A stretch of DNA of 64,000 nucleotides from Chloranthus sessilifolius (lineage: Eukaryota; Streptophyta; Magnoliopsida; Chloranthales; Chloranthaceae): positions 43,723,810 through 43,787,809 of the forward strand of contig CM037593.1 in assembly GCA_021018995.1 (NCBI GenBank), given 5' to 3'. The notes under the pieces are model-generated. The model did not search any database and had not been told where the DNA came from. It worked only from the letters and a program-made list of their open reading frames with translations. This document shows positions 32,177-43,159 of the stretch, piece after piece. How positions within the stretch are numbered: position 1 is the first letter of the stretch; each line of letters opens with the position of its first letter. The position numbers and the translations under genes are program-made.

Positions 32177-35040
32177 ATGACCATGGGTTTAAAATTTTCA
32201 GACACCTTGTCTGCTTTGGTAACTCCACCACCTGCTGGGAGCCTTGTGCCTACTCAAAAATAAGTAAGGATTGCAGAGGCCCCCAGTGTGGAGACCCCTA
32301 TGGTAACTGCACCCTCGGAGGAACTCCAAATTGAGAAAATGGTGAAGAAAGGCAAAGGTGTGCCCTCTGCTGCCCACAGTACCTAAGGATGAAGTGAAGA
32401 AAGGCAAAGGGTCCCATCTGATTTTGTTACAACAATTAGGTTAGAATCTGAGACATTTTTTTATAAGGCTTTCTTTGAGGAGCTATTTGAAACAGCTACC
32501 TCCATGGAGTACCTCACAAAAGCCTCATTGCTACCCTTACTAAAGCACCCAATGCAACTTGTTTTTCCTAGACTAGTGCAATTGTTTTACCAAAATATCA
32601 TAATTAAGACTGCGGATGATGGGAAGCTAGCACTGCTGGTGCTCATAGACAAATTTGAGATGTTGTTCAATCAAGCTACCATTACTAGGACTCTTGGGAC
32701 ACCAGCCAGGTATAGCCCTAAATGTAGCTTGGGTCCCCATTTGACAGCCACCATCCCAGAGATAGCCAAGGAGCTGACTGGAGGAATTACTGCATCAGGG
32801 TTATCAATAAGGAAGTGAGATTTGCACCCCCACCTCAGATTTATGGATGGGGTGCTGAGAAAAAATATTTATTGCTCTGGACATGAGCAGGAGAGGAGAT
32901 TTCCTATTGTTGATGCACTCTTCTCCTTTCACAAGAGTTATTATTTGGATGCTGCCAAGCTAATTTTTGAGGGGATGAAAGATATTGTGGAAAAGGTGAA
33001 CACCAACAAGAAACCCCATTCCCATCCCTACTGCAGGCTTATTACAACCTTGCTGAAGCTTGGAGGGTATCGATTTCAAATGAATGAAGAAACAATTGCC
33101 CTGAACCCCAAAAATTGTGGAAAGAAGCAGTGGGGGATCGGTGGCACTCTCATGGAGAAGAGGAAAAAGAAGGCTGGTGTGCCTGCAACCTCTGAGGTGG
33201 CTGTTGTTACTATATCTGTGGCTCCACCCTCTGCTGCCCTCTATCAGGTAGCCCATTTACTTGTGCCAGCTAGCACCACACCTATATCTACAGCCATTAC
33301 CATACTAGCCACCCTTCACCCTCCATGCCAGTCACTCCTCCCTCAACCCAAGCCTCACAACCTTCCATAGTCCCCTTACCCTCAGCCCAGCTCGCATTAT
33401 CCTACCCCACAGCCCCCATACCTACTGCTATCTTAACCATTCCCTCACCCATCACATCAGCCACACCTAGCTCACCCATCCCTTCCACATCTAAAGAAGC
33501 CATACCAATTCCTCAACCACGCTCCCCTGTGCTAACAACCTATAAAAATAGAAGAAGATTAACGAAAGCACAGAAGGAACCCCTACCCACCTCTATCTCT
33601 CAAACCATCCCCACCACTGAAACCACAACCATACCAGACCCACCCAATGACCTACCACCAGTTCAAGCCTTTGAGCCTGAGCCTCCCATTTTTGAAATCC
33701 CTCATAGCCCTTCCACTATCCCCTCTCAACCTATTGACACTTCCATCCCTTGTGAGGTTGTTACCTGTGAACCTTTAGACCAACCCATCCCATTTTTACC
33801 TACCCATGCCCAAATCCCTCTTTCAGACGAGGGATACACAGCAATGATGTCCTCAATCATAGGGGACATAAATTATGAGTTTACCCCTCTCCTTGATTCC
33901 CCTCCCCCTCCACATTTCACACCTCCTCCATAGTCCCCACAGGTCACAACCTTCACCCATGCACCCACCTCCCCAATTCAACCAATTACACCCCCACCCC
34001 TGATTCCCTACCCCATGTATTTAACCTATTACTTTCCATCCAAGCCCAAGTTTTGGGTGATACCCAAACCCAATCATCTATCACAGCCAATCTACAATCC
34101 ATGAACTCCACCCTCTAAGACCAAGCCTCCATTCAAACAAGCTTACATGCCATTCAATTCACACTGTTAGTTTTAACCCATCCTTCCCAGCAACCATTTA
34201 TACCACTACATTTCCCTTTGCATACCCCACCCCAATCTACCCCTCCCTTAACCATAGCAGAAACATTTGTTGTTGCTACCCCCTTAGAATCTGCTCCCAT
34301 TACCTTCAAAGCATCTGCCACCCAAACTTACCCTGAGGTGCTAGATCCCCCAACACACTTGCCACCACCCACCCCTCCATCTTTATTGGCTGGCCCTTCC
34401 TTTAGTGATGCCCAACCCATACTAGCAGCCTCTTTCAATCCTAGGCCTCCTTACTACACCCTCCTTCATTCCATAAAGAACAATGCTTACATCAAGAGGG
34501 ATGTGGTCAAAGGAATGGCTGACCTTACACACTCTGTGTAGCAACCCCTCTTGGAGAAAATCAAACTTCTAGTCCTCTCTCATAAATTGGAAAAGAAGAA
34601 AATCAAACATGGCTGGCAAAAGATAATGATACAACACAATGAGGAAAAGACTAGGGCTGAGGGAATGGAGGATGTCATAAAGAAATTACAGGCAGACTTC
34701 TGAGTGGCAGAGGACAAAGTTTTTTACTATGGAGTGACTATTACAGCACTGCAGAAGAACCTAACTGAACGTAGTGACCGGGAGTTAGCAGAAGTTGTTT
34801 CCAAACAATTAAACCCTGATGTCCCTCACCAGGCAATAGCTCCTACACCCAAGGAACCTCCTAAGGTCAAACCTGGAATCAAATTCACAGAACCTACTTC
34901 CAAGCCTAAGCCCACTCCCAAAGAGAAAAGCACCTCGAAGCACTACCTCAAAAAGGTCATAGGCTGTTGTTGTTTTGCAACAAGCCAAGGGTAAAGGAAT
35001 TCAAGATCCACCTGTTGTAGCAGAGGATTCGGATGATTAG
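32177..35040 (+). pseudogene. ORF2 of element B: putative-plant-transposon-protein-like, decayed
   Basis: Start ATG at 32177 aligns with the intact start in C (MTMGLKFSDTLSALVTPPPA); the end is TAG at 35038-35040 after ...DSDD. The domain similar to the putative plant transposon protein family spans ~32504-33120 (MEYLTKASLLPLL, FPRLVQLFYQN, LVLIDKFEMLFNQAT, SGHEQERRFPIVDALFSFHK). A Pro/Ser/Thr-rich linker follows (33170-34500; open 33325-33933), then a charged helical tail (34540-35040). The basic NLS-like and acidic segments seen in C (residues ~68-116) are missing here through a deletion at ~32357-32410 next to a repeated 'gtgaagaaaggcaaagg'. Stops and frameshifts make it inactive. It occupies the place where pol would be; the molecular role is unknown. 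Confidence 0.75.
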
Positions 35041-36766
35041 TTTTGCACATATACTTAGTTAGGATATACTTTTTGTACATCCCCTCCCTTTGCATTGTAC
35101 ACATGTTTGTTTTAGAAATACAAATTCTTTTTGTTATGTCTTGTTTGCTTTACATTTCTGCTTCATAGTTGTAAGCTTGTTTTAGTTGTTTCTGAGTGTA
35201 ATGTTTCTTGTTTTTATTTGCTTTATTTTAGTGTCCATTTTCTTTTTATTTCATACTACACATACCCTCTTCTCTTTGAACCAGTGAGGACACTGCTCCT
35301 GATAGGTTTGGGGGTGTGGCTAGGATTGCCAATGATATGGTTAACTTAAGTGCAACAGTCTTAACTAAGTGAGGAATAAATATAATAAATTTCACCTAAG
35401 CAATGTTGAAAGTGAGGAAATTTCAATACTATGCAGACCTTTTTAACACTAAAATCATTTGAAAATCAATACTTCCATGAGGTGAACATCAGAAAAAAAA
35501 AATTTCGTAGCAGTAGTGAGTGAACTAGTAAAGAAAACAGGTGAAAGCATACCCCTTTGAGTGCAATGGAAGACCATACCTAGTGAGCTTTGAGCCTATA
35601 AAATTTTGTTAGGAGTGTTTATGGCAATTTTTTTTCCTGTTCTATGGAATGACTGAATCCAATCGATTTTACTAGAAGTTAGACACCCCAATTTGAAGCT
35701 GTTTGATAGTAATCATGACACTAAGGAAAGGATCAAGGCCTTCATTTGGACAGTTTGAGCCTAAAAGATCCAACCTGTAAAACTATCCTTGTGCATACAC
35801 TCTTTGAGCCTTAAAGCCCTATTTTTCTTCAACAAACACCAAAGTACTTGAACTTGAACCTCTTAACTTGATTCAGCCCTACCCTTACTCTGAGAATTCA
35901 GAAGGTAAAGGAGAGGATGTTGAAGATAAGTGAGTAAAGTTTAACATTTGATGAAAGGAGGAGAAGAGAGGTGGAGATTTATAAATAATAGTGCAGTTAT
36001 TGTAGATGCATGGCAACCACCATTAAAAGGAAAAAAATATATATATAAAATAAAAATAAATAAATAATAATAATAATAATAAAAAGGAAAAGAATGAGAA
36101 GTCAAAAGAAGAAGAGAAGAAGCTGACCACTTTAGCTCTGAAATTTCAAAAAGAAGATGAAGTTGTGCTCAAATGAAAGAGGTGAAGTCATGAATCATCT
36201 CCTACCTGTGCTGATTTCTCAATTTTGAATCCCTTCTTACCCCTTTTATTCCTTACAATCCTCACCAATAAGCCACATTATAACCCATGAAAAGCCCTTG
36301 TTGATCTACAGTCAAATGATCTGTCATGTGAAGATAAGAGAATGTTTAATCTATGGTAAGAAGTACCTTGTGATGTTAGAAATTTGAACAGCAGCCTATG
36401 CTCAAGCTTGCAAACCCGTTTGGGGTGTGTAACTGCTCTTGAGCTTGTGTGAAATGATACACCCTTAAATTCATTTATGAGAGATAGCCCTGGTAAGCAT
36501 TGGGTCTGAGATTGATATCATTGGGGCATTGTTCGAACCTAAATTCTGATGTACTGGCAAGCTTAATACTATTTTGCATCCATTGTTTCCTTCGTGTCAA
36601 CTGATTGGGTGTAATGAGCATACATGCAGGACTAAGGTGTTAAATTGCTTGCATGTGCTACTTTAGAACTCCTCTAACTTTGGCAGAGAAAAAGTGAAGT
36701 GAACTCTATTTGTTTCAAACTAATTTACCACTGTGTGCACTTTTGTTAACTATTTCGTTGAGAAGT
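35041..36766 (+). other. 3' non-coding region of element B
   Basis: Colinear with A, C and D. Landmarks: 'gataggtttgggggtgtggc' near 35300 (a second PPT-like sequence), 'ggaagaccatacctagtgag' near 35569, 'tctgagaattcagaaggtaa' near 35890. A (TA)n/(AAT)n tract occupies 36036-36081. Frame 35131-35349 is not a convincing gene. Confidence 0.6.
36036..36081. repeat. AT-rich microsatellite
   Basis: tatatatata followed by aaataaataaataataataa-type trinucleotides. The homologous positions in A, C and D are A-rich but not trinucleotide repeats. Confidence 0.85.
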
Positions 36767-36955
36767 TTGTGGGTACCCTCACTGAAAACCCTCAGGAGAC
36801 TTCACTCCTCCACTAGGGATCACCTAGGGGTTTAAAAGGCTTGATGCATAAGCTAAATGCATCCGTGCTCCCTACAAAAGTGGCATTTACATTCTTAGAG
36901 TAGCTGTTTATATTTTGCTTTGCTCAGGGACTAGCAAAGATTAGGTTTGGGGGTG
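36767..36955 (+). promoter_or_regulatory. Conserved four-hairpin block and PPT, element B
   Basis: Arms: AGGAG 36794-36798/CTCCT 36805-36809; CTAGG 36813-36817/CCTAG 36823-36827; GATGCAT 36843-36849/ATGCATC 36857-36863; CTTTGCT 36918-36924/AGCAAAG 36933-36939; PPT AGGTTTGGGGGTG 36943-36955. The same order is found in A, C, D, 3b and 4b. Confidence 0.75.
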
Positions 36956-39650
36956 TGTTAATCACTGAAAAGTATCACTTTTCACCTCTTAACCTAGCCT
37001 TTGCTGGACCTTGAAGCCCACTAATAACTCCTATTTAGCTTGTTTTGTAGTTACGAATAAATTGTGCAGCCTAACACAGAGTCTGTAATTTTGGTGCTAA
37101 GAAGAGAGAGATTTCAAGCAAAAGATGACAGCTGAACTAGAAGTGATGGAACACCATGGCGACCATTTTGCACGTCATACTGAACCCAAAAAGTCTAGCA
37201 GATGGTAGAAGAATAGGTGAGAGTGGAAGAAGTTACAGCAAAAATATGTGCATAGCAGCAGAGGAGCCGTTGACCTATCTCGCACAGCTGAGCTGATGCC
37301 TGGCGCTGTTTAAGTCACTGACAAAGCTCGCTCGCGCAGCTAAGGCATGTAATATAATAGAGCTAGCGAAGAAGTTATGCAGTTTAAATGGACGGGTATC
37401 ACAAAACAGCTCTCGCGTAGCAGTCACACACTTCAACTGCAAGCATCATATGAATTCATGGAGCTTTCGCGCACTAAGCCTTCAGAAATACCGCTCACGT
37501 AGTTCTCGCGAGGACCAAGCCGTAGTGTAATATAGTGCACTACTTCACGAGGCTAATTGGCATGAATAATAGTAGAAACCTCGCATAGTTCTCACGTGGC
37601 TCTAGAAGAGAGAGACGCCCAGAAATCTTCTCGCACAGCTCTCTCGCGTCTGAAAGTTTAAGTCTATACCGAGCGAGATGCGAAGGCATCTGTGCTAGTA
37701 CCTCACGAATGGAGAGTTTTTGAAGCCCTTCTGTGTGAGCAAGCAATGCACTGAAAGTTCTTCTGCGTGAGTACATTCAAAGCTGAGGCAGTTGCGCGAT
37801 CATCTGAAGCTCTACTGCGCGAGTCAATAATTTTCACACCAAACTCTACCCCGCGAACACTCTACATGCTGTGTAACAGAAGAGAAATGCAGAAGCTAGC
37901 CTCACGAAGCTCGGGCTCTCCACTTCTCAATCTTAACCTAAGGACCTTTTTGGGATTTCCCCAAGTGTAGGGCATGTACCCTGAGGCACGGATAATGATG
38001 TATGCATCCAAGAGTTGAAACAATGCCACATCTACATAAAAAATTAGGGTTTACTCTATTCTCAGCCACAGCATTGAGACTAAGTATATAAGCTGCGCTT
38101 GTAAGTTATAAAATCATCATTCACTTTCTCCTTCAACCTCTGTCGGCTGAGAGCTCAAGCAGGCTATGGTTAGGGTTAAGGTTTGATCACCTCTTTTTCC
38201 ATTTTTTCTTCTCTCTTAGCTCAGCACTTGCTAGCTAAATCTTTGGTAAGCATTTATGTATAGTTTTATTTCAGTTTTGTAATAGGTCAGTAAACATTGG
38301 GATTTGGTGTTGAACTGTTGTGCACAAGGCTGCTGCCTTGAGGGATTTCATTGTTAATAACACCAGATCAATGGAATCTTTGTTTGAATGCTTACTCAAT
38401 CTGTTATTTTCCTATTTTTTCATAGTTCTATTCAGGCTATAACATCCATTTAGGATTTGAGCTTTATTGAAAGGCCCATGGAAGCTTGAGCATGATGCCC
38501 TGGACCATGGTGGCAGACAGCAGTTCTTATGCTCTGTTTTAGTATTTGTGGGTAAGGGAGTCTCTGTGGATAGCCTGTGACCATTTGAGTGGACAGACTA
38601 TAGCCCTAGGGAAAACTTAGTCACAGAGCTGAGATGGATTCTTCTTCTCTGCACTTGGACTTGTAGCCTGGGGAGAGATTGTGCAGGAACAGACTCCCCT
38701 CTGTCTTACTTAACCACCATCAGATGTTAGATTTGGCTTCTCTGTAGTGATTGCGAACTAGGAGGCTGAGTCATTACAGGCCTTTTATAGCAATGACTAG
38801 CTGTGCTTCAATCCTTATTCAACCTATTGCTGGTCCTTTGTGTGGGCATCAATGTGTCGCTGGCCTTGATAATACACATAAGGCTTTATGGGTTGGAACT
38901 CCTATGAATGTCAGCTAGATCTGTGCACAAAACTGGGGAGCTTGCAGCTTGGCAAACATAGTGTCTGCAACGGTATTCATGGCCTGATTTGATTCATTGG
39001 GTGAGGTTTGATCAGCTTACTCCTTTGGATTAGATTAGCAATTTCTGGCTTGATTAATGGGATTTGACAAAATCTATAGGATAGACTGTGGCCATTTGAG
39101 CAGACAGACTATAGCCTTCAGAGCACCCCAAATGGCATGGGTTAAGTTGGATACTTCCACCTTGTTGAGGTTAGTAATAGCACTTCAACAAGGACTTGCT
39201 GCAGAGAGAGCCCAAAATAAGAGTTGCATAACTAAATGAACTTTTAACCTAAGCTGCTTTCTTACCCTTTTTTCCTTATTATAACACACCATCATCCCCT
39301 TCTTTATAACCTTTTCTTAGGATAGGACTGCACTTTATTTCTTTCTTTAGGTAATGTAGTGTATGCGTGACACCCAACTCCCCTTATTTAAGATTGTCAA
39401 ATATGTAGCTAAATCTGGAGGCCTACTATTATAGCCCATTTTGGGTTCTAGATCAATTTCTATGTAGGACAAACTCTTACTTATCAAAACTTGCTACAAG
39501 AGGCCCTGTATCTTGTAGGACTATGTGTATTTTTTAGACTTGCTATTTTGTATTTTTTTGAATCCACCTTTGATTTACTTTTACTGACACATTCTTATCA
39601 CTTATTTCAAATAAAGTTAGCAGCAAGCATCTCTAAAAAAAATCTCAACA
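36956..39650 (+). repeat. 3' LTR of element B
   Basis: 2695 bp, TGTTAATCACTG...ATCTCAACA. TATA box 38085-38091; TCGCGA cluster 37275-37915. It is visibly diverged from the 5' LTR, mostly by transitions at CG positions, so the insertion is not recent. Confidence 0.85.
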
Positions 39651-40329
39651 ATCAGCCCGTGTGACACTTAATGCCCGATGCGCTAAGTTAGCCTAATTTA
39701 ACTCACAACCCTATAAAGCAACACAGCAGGTTAGAGACATCTTGTGTGGATTCTTGAAGCCAATTAAGAATGCGATAGGCAACGACGAGGAGAGGGGCAG
39801 CCACCCTTTGGGGATAGACTCACACCACAGGGGTGGTTGGAAACCGCCCTAAACACAATGGCCCTAGTGTACGTGATAACTAGAGCGAGCAAGCACCAAG
39901 CAAGGTACGAATGCACGCATTCAAGCCCACAAGGCTAGTGCACACGTTAGGTTAAGGGATTCTAGCTCATGTCCCCTTATATAAGGGTTAAAGACCACCG
40001 GGGGCCAAGGGCTGGGAAGACCTCAAAGGTATTGGTTTGACATACCACCATTGCACACAACCCTCGCCTATGGCACAGAGTGTCATCCTCCACATCATAA
40101 TGTCTGGCTTCTTCCCCCATGCGACCATGTCGTGTCCAAGTCGCGACTGCATCACGTGCCCTCCTGGCACCATAACCAACACACTCAGAGCCCATCTATG
40201 GCGTAACCCTCATGGCTTAGTGATGCGCCCATGATGCCCTGACTTCAATCTACATGCCCCATCAACGCAGGAAAGAAGTGACCCTACGGCTGACCCAGAT
40301 GGCCACGCTGCATGACCCCATCACAAGTG
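39651..40329 (+). repeat. Repeat family 5, copy b (right part) with TATA
   Basis: Continues 26361-26459 after element B and matches 19970-20528 and 24134-24240. TATA-like 'cttatataagggttaa' near 39976-39991. It leads directly into the DUF7745-like pseudogene, so it probably served as its promoter or as the LTR of that retroelement. Confidence 0.6.
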
Positions 40330-41700
40330 GCTTAATAGTCTGAACGAAGGTGAGCTCACGAATTTGGATCAGCTTGGGCTTGTACATCTCCCTTTTCTCC
40401 TTGATGTTCCCTCGTTTTGGGATCTTATCCATGCGACAGTTCTCATTGGGATGCGAAATTCCATGTCTTCCGTCTTAGTGCTTGTGACCTTACCCCGACA
40501 CTTCAAGAGATGTCCATTTTATCCGAACTGAGGCTGGTCTTTCCAAGGTAGTACCGAAGCTAGGTTACACCAAGGTCATTCATATGATGTTAGGTTTTAA
40601 GAAAAATGAATATGAGGAAAGCCTCGCCGATAGGCCTACCAGGTGTTCGATGAAATTCCTGAGAGAACTTTTCAGTGACGAAAGACCACAAATTATCAAT
40701 TAGAAATATTTGTAATGTGAACGCTTTTGCTCTCGGCCTTCTATCAGAGATCCTCTTTCACACGAGGGGAGAGAGCTTCTCTCTTGCACTTTGTGACATG
40801 CTGGGGGAGCTTGAAAAGGGTCCTTCCATCGTTCATTTTGTATTGGTTGAGCTCTATTTAGGACTTGATTCCTGCACCTTAGGAAAGGTGGAGAACCTTC
40901 GGGGGTGCTCAATTCTTCTTCAATGTCTTGGTGAACACCATGCAATTTTGAGACCCGTGCCTCGCTTTTATGTGGTGCGAGGAGAGGTTGCTCGATGCTT
41001 TTTAGGCTGATACCCCAGGTTGCCTCAAAAGACTACGTGCGAGATGAGCCTATGGTTGGACGAGGCTGAGCTTGGGTGGAGGCTTCCATGGCTTGACAGG
41101 ACCCTCCCGATAGTGCGATCCAAAGATCATGAGGGCATCACACTTCTGGGACTGACTATCAGTACTCACAGGTGTTGCACCAATTTGGCTATGCCCAACA
41201 TGTGCCTTGCGTAGTGAGACCTCCCTTGTGCAGTTTGATTTTTACTTAGGGGTCTTCAGGGGATCTGGAGAAGATAGCGGCACTTTGGGAAACTCATCAA
41301 TCGATGCACATGCATGATTTATAGCAGGGAAACTTTCTTTTGACCTCTCTAGAGTATGAGGCCTAGTTATCTTCTATGATGTCCTCCATGCGACGACTTG
41401 ACCTGGCAGAGAGTAGCAGCTTGGAGTGTCCTTGGCCTAAAAAGGAGGCGACGCTTCTGACTCAGATAGAACTCCGTGTAGATCAGAAGCGGGTATTACA
41501 GGAGTATTTGGAGAAAGAGCAAGCGAGAGCCGATGCTTCAGACTGCGAAGCCCTTCATCTGGAAGGAGTCTTGGGTGATGTTCTAGGCTCTACTGATGCT
41601 TCCTGAAAGCATTATAAGGGCCTTCATGGTCGGTGGATGAGTGATTGGAATGCTCGCAAGGACACCTTGCTTGAGAAGATCTGCGACTTGGAGTGCTAGT
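40330..41700 (+). pseudogene. DUF7745/plant-mobile-domain-like ORF, decayed
   Basis: Islands in order: LVHLPFLLDVPSFWDLIHA (about 40380-40436), HWDAKFHVFRLSACDLTPTL (40445-40510), FALGLLSEILF (40735-40760), LGEHHAILRPVPRFY (40925-40972), ELGWRLPWLDRTLPIVRS and GITLLGLTIST (41068-41170), and a charged coiled coil (QKRVLQEYLEKEQARADASD, 41376-41606). The WD...FxF...LTPT word and the W-R-x-PW...LLG word are typical of DUF7745/plant mobile domain proteins, which often travel in plant retroelements. Frameshifts at ~40440 and several stops make it inactive. Family membership is inferred from these words only. Confidence 0.55.
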
Positions 41701-42975
41701 TGGGCCGCTTCTAGCATAGATCAAATACCACAGGAAAGGGATATAAAATCCCCTAACAGATTCTTTTTGGTTTTATAGATGTATCTTTTTTTTTTTTTTT
41801 CTTTTTCAAAATGTAAAGACTAAAAGCACAACGCCACACAAATTATCTTTTTAAGATGAGGCGCAAGTACAGAAATGAAATGAAAAAAAAGGGGACTCTT
41901 TTTAGTAATGCATTTTTCTTTTCTATATAATTTTTTTTGGTCTGATGCCTTAATCGGGAGAGGAGGTAACAGGTCCCATTTTGAGAATAGTTGATCCCAT
42001 TCACGTGGTGGGGCCTAAGTGAGGCCCATAATTTTTCCAAGGTTCAAACGTCCATCCCTTTGGATCGATTCAACATTTAATCCTTACCTCAGGTCATGCG
42101 TTTGACAGTGTAGTCTAGAGATCTACTTGATTTGAACTCGATTTGAGATAACATAAGTGGCCAAAGCGATGACCAGATAACCCGAAAGTGTAACCAAAGG
42201 AGTAACCGATTTTTCTTTTCTCTTTTAACAGTTTTACTCACAGCGTCCAAGATGAGTTTTTGCCATGCCCATTATCACCCTCTTTTTTACCCATAATGCC
42301 CTTTCGAGTTTTCACTACGTCCATGGGTATTTTGCTTTTTTACCCTAGGCGCCTTTTCAGGTTTTCACCTGGTCTGTACAAGCTCGCTCTTTTTATCCGT
42401 GGTGCCCTTGCGTGTTTTCACCATGCCCTTTTTACTTTGAGCTTGTAAAAAATTTTCTTTCTTTTTCAAAGATTAGAGGATATGGACGCTGATTTTGTCA
42501 TAGCCGGCTAAGACAAAATTTCTTTTGTTGTCTCTCAACTCAGCTTGTGCTGACTCAACGGATACCATGACTGCTTGTAAGCCTTAAAGAGGGCTTTCCT
42601 CACAGGTGACATGTGGCCGTGGGTTAAAAGGGATAGGTTAGGAGTTTTGAAGGTATTTTTAGGTTTCTAGGGTTCATTAGGTTCCTACCGTAGTGATACA
42701 CTTCTTCCTTGGGGATTTTTCGTGTACATGCCCTATGATTTTTTTATCTCCTTTTCTATTTGGTTTTCTTTTACACCTCCTCTTTTGGGGATTTTACCTT
42801 TCTGATTTTTTTATTATTTTGATGATAACTCCTTTGTTTCCTACTTGGGGAGCACTATTCTTTTATTTTTCTTTTTCTGGGAGGGGTTTATGAAAGAAAG
42901 GCTATTGGCTCAAATCGGGTAGCAAAGGGTATGGGCATTCGGGGATGCTTTTTGACTACTTGGATTTGAAATGAT
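41701..42975. other. No gene recognised
   Basis: T-rich, low-complexity DNA with a T15 run (41786-41800) and a degenerate tandem repeat (42253-42440). Frames 42260-42448 and 42693-42893 are hydrophobic T-rich translations without recognisable features. The right end (from ~42930) is the 3' flank of an integrase fragment. Confidence 0.35.
42253..42440. repeat. Degenerate tandem repeat, ~52-bp period
   Basis: Units read roughly tttttaccc..atgcccttt..gagttttcac: at 42283-42315, 42335-42369, 42387-42422, with partial units at each end. Confidence 0.6.
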
Positions 42976-43044
42976 GGCCTCTTTTTAGGGGTCCTTAAAC
43001 AGTCACATATTCATTTTCGTCAGTACTTACCTTGCCGTAGGAGA

Positions 43045-43159
43045 CTATGAGTAGAATCGTCGTATGTATATAACGTTGATTGGCTCAGAAAAGTACTCTC
43101 TATCCATCATGACGAGACGGAGTGCGTATCCAGGGAGTACCTCTCTAATGTAAGGCCCT
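43045..43159 (-). pseudogene. pol: Integrase C-terminus fragment (Ty3-gypsy)
   Basis: The minus-strand translation reads GPYIREVLPGYALRLVMMDR, then YFSEPINVIYIRRFYS and a stop at 43047-43045. This is the end of a gypsy integrase (pattern GPY/F...L.G.ALRL...EPIN...RRFY). It is cut at 43159 by the start of LTR 4b, which therefore inserted into this gene. The stop agrees with that of the second integrase fragment at 45621. Confidence 0.75.

Larger units (their letters stand above)
26460..39650 (+). mobile_element. Element B, family-1 non-autonomous LTR retrotransposon (13.2 kb)
   Basis: Flanked by GTCAG (26455-26459) and ATCAG (39651-39655). It contains 5' LTR 26460-29165, PBS 29172-29191, gag 29502-30986, motif cluster 31370-31815, ORF2 32177-35040, 3' non-coding to 36766, hairpin block/PPT to 36955, and 3' LTR 36956-39650. 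No RT, protease, RNase H or integrase motif was found in any frame, so it would depend on enzymes from another element. Gag and PBS are of Athila type. Confidence 0.85.

Noticed and set aside
33325..33933. 202-codon open frame as a separate gene
   Set aside because: It is the Pro/Ser/Thr-rich linker of ORF2 of element B, colinear with the linkers of C and A.
35296..35322. 'aggtttgggggtgtggc' after ORF2 as the PPT of element B
   Set aside because: It resembles the PPT but is not followed by an LTR start; the true PPT abuts TGTTAATC at 36956. It may be a second PPT-like site but there is no further evidence.
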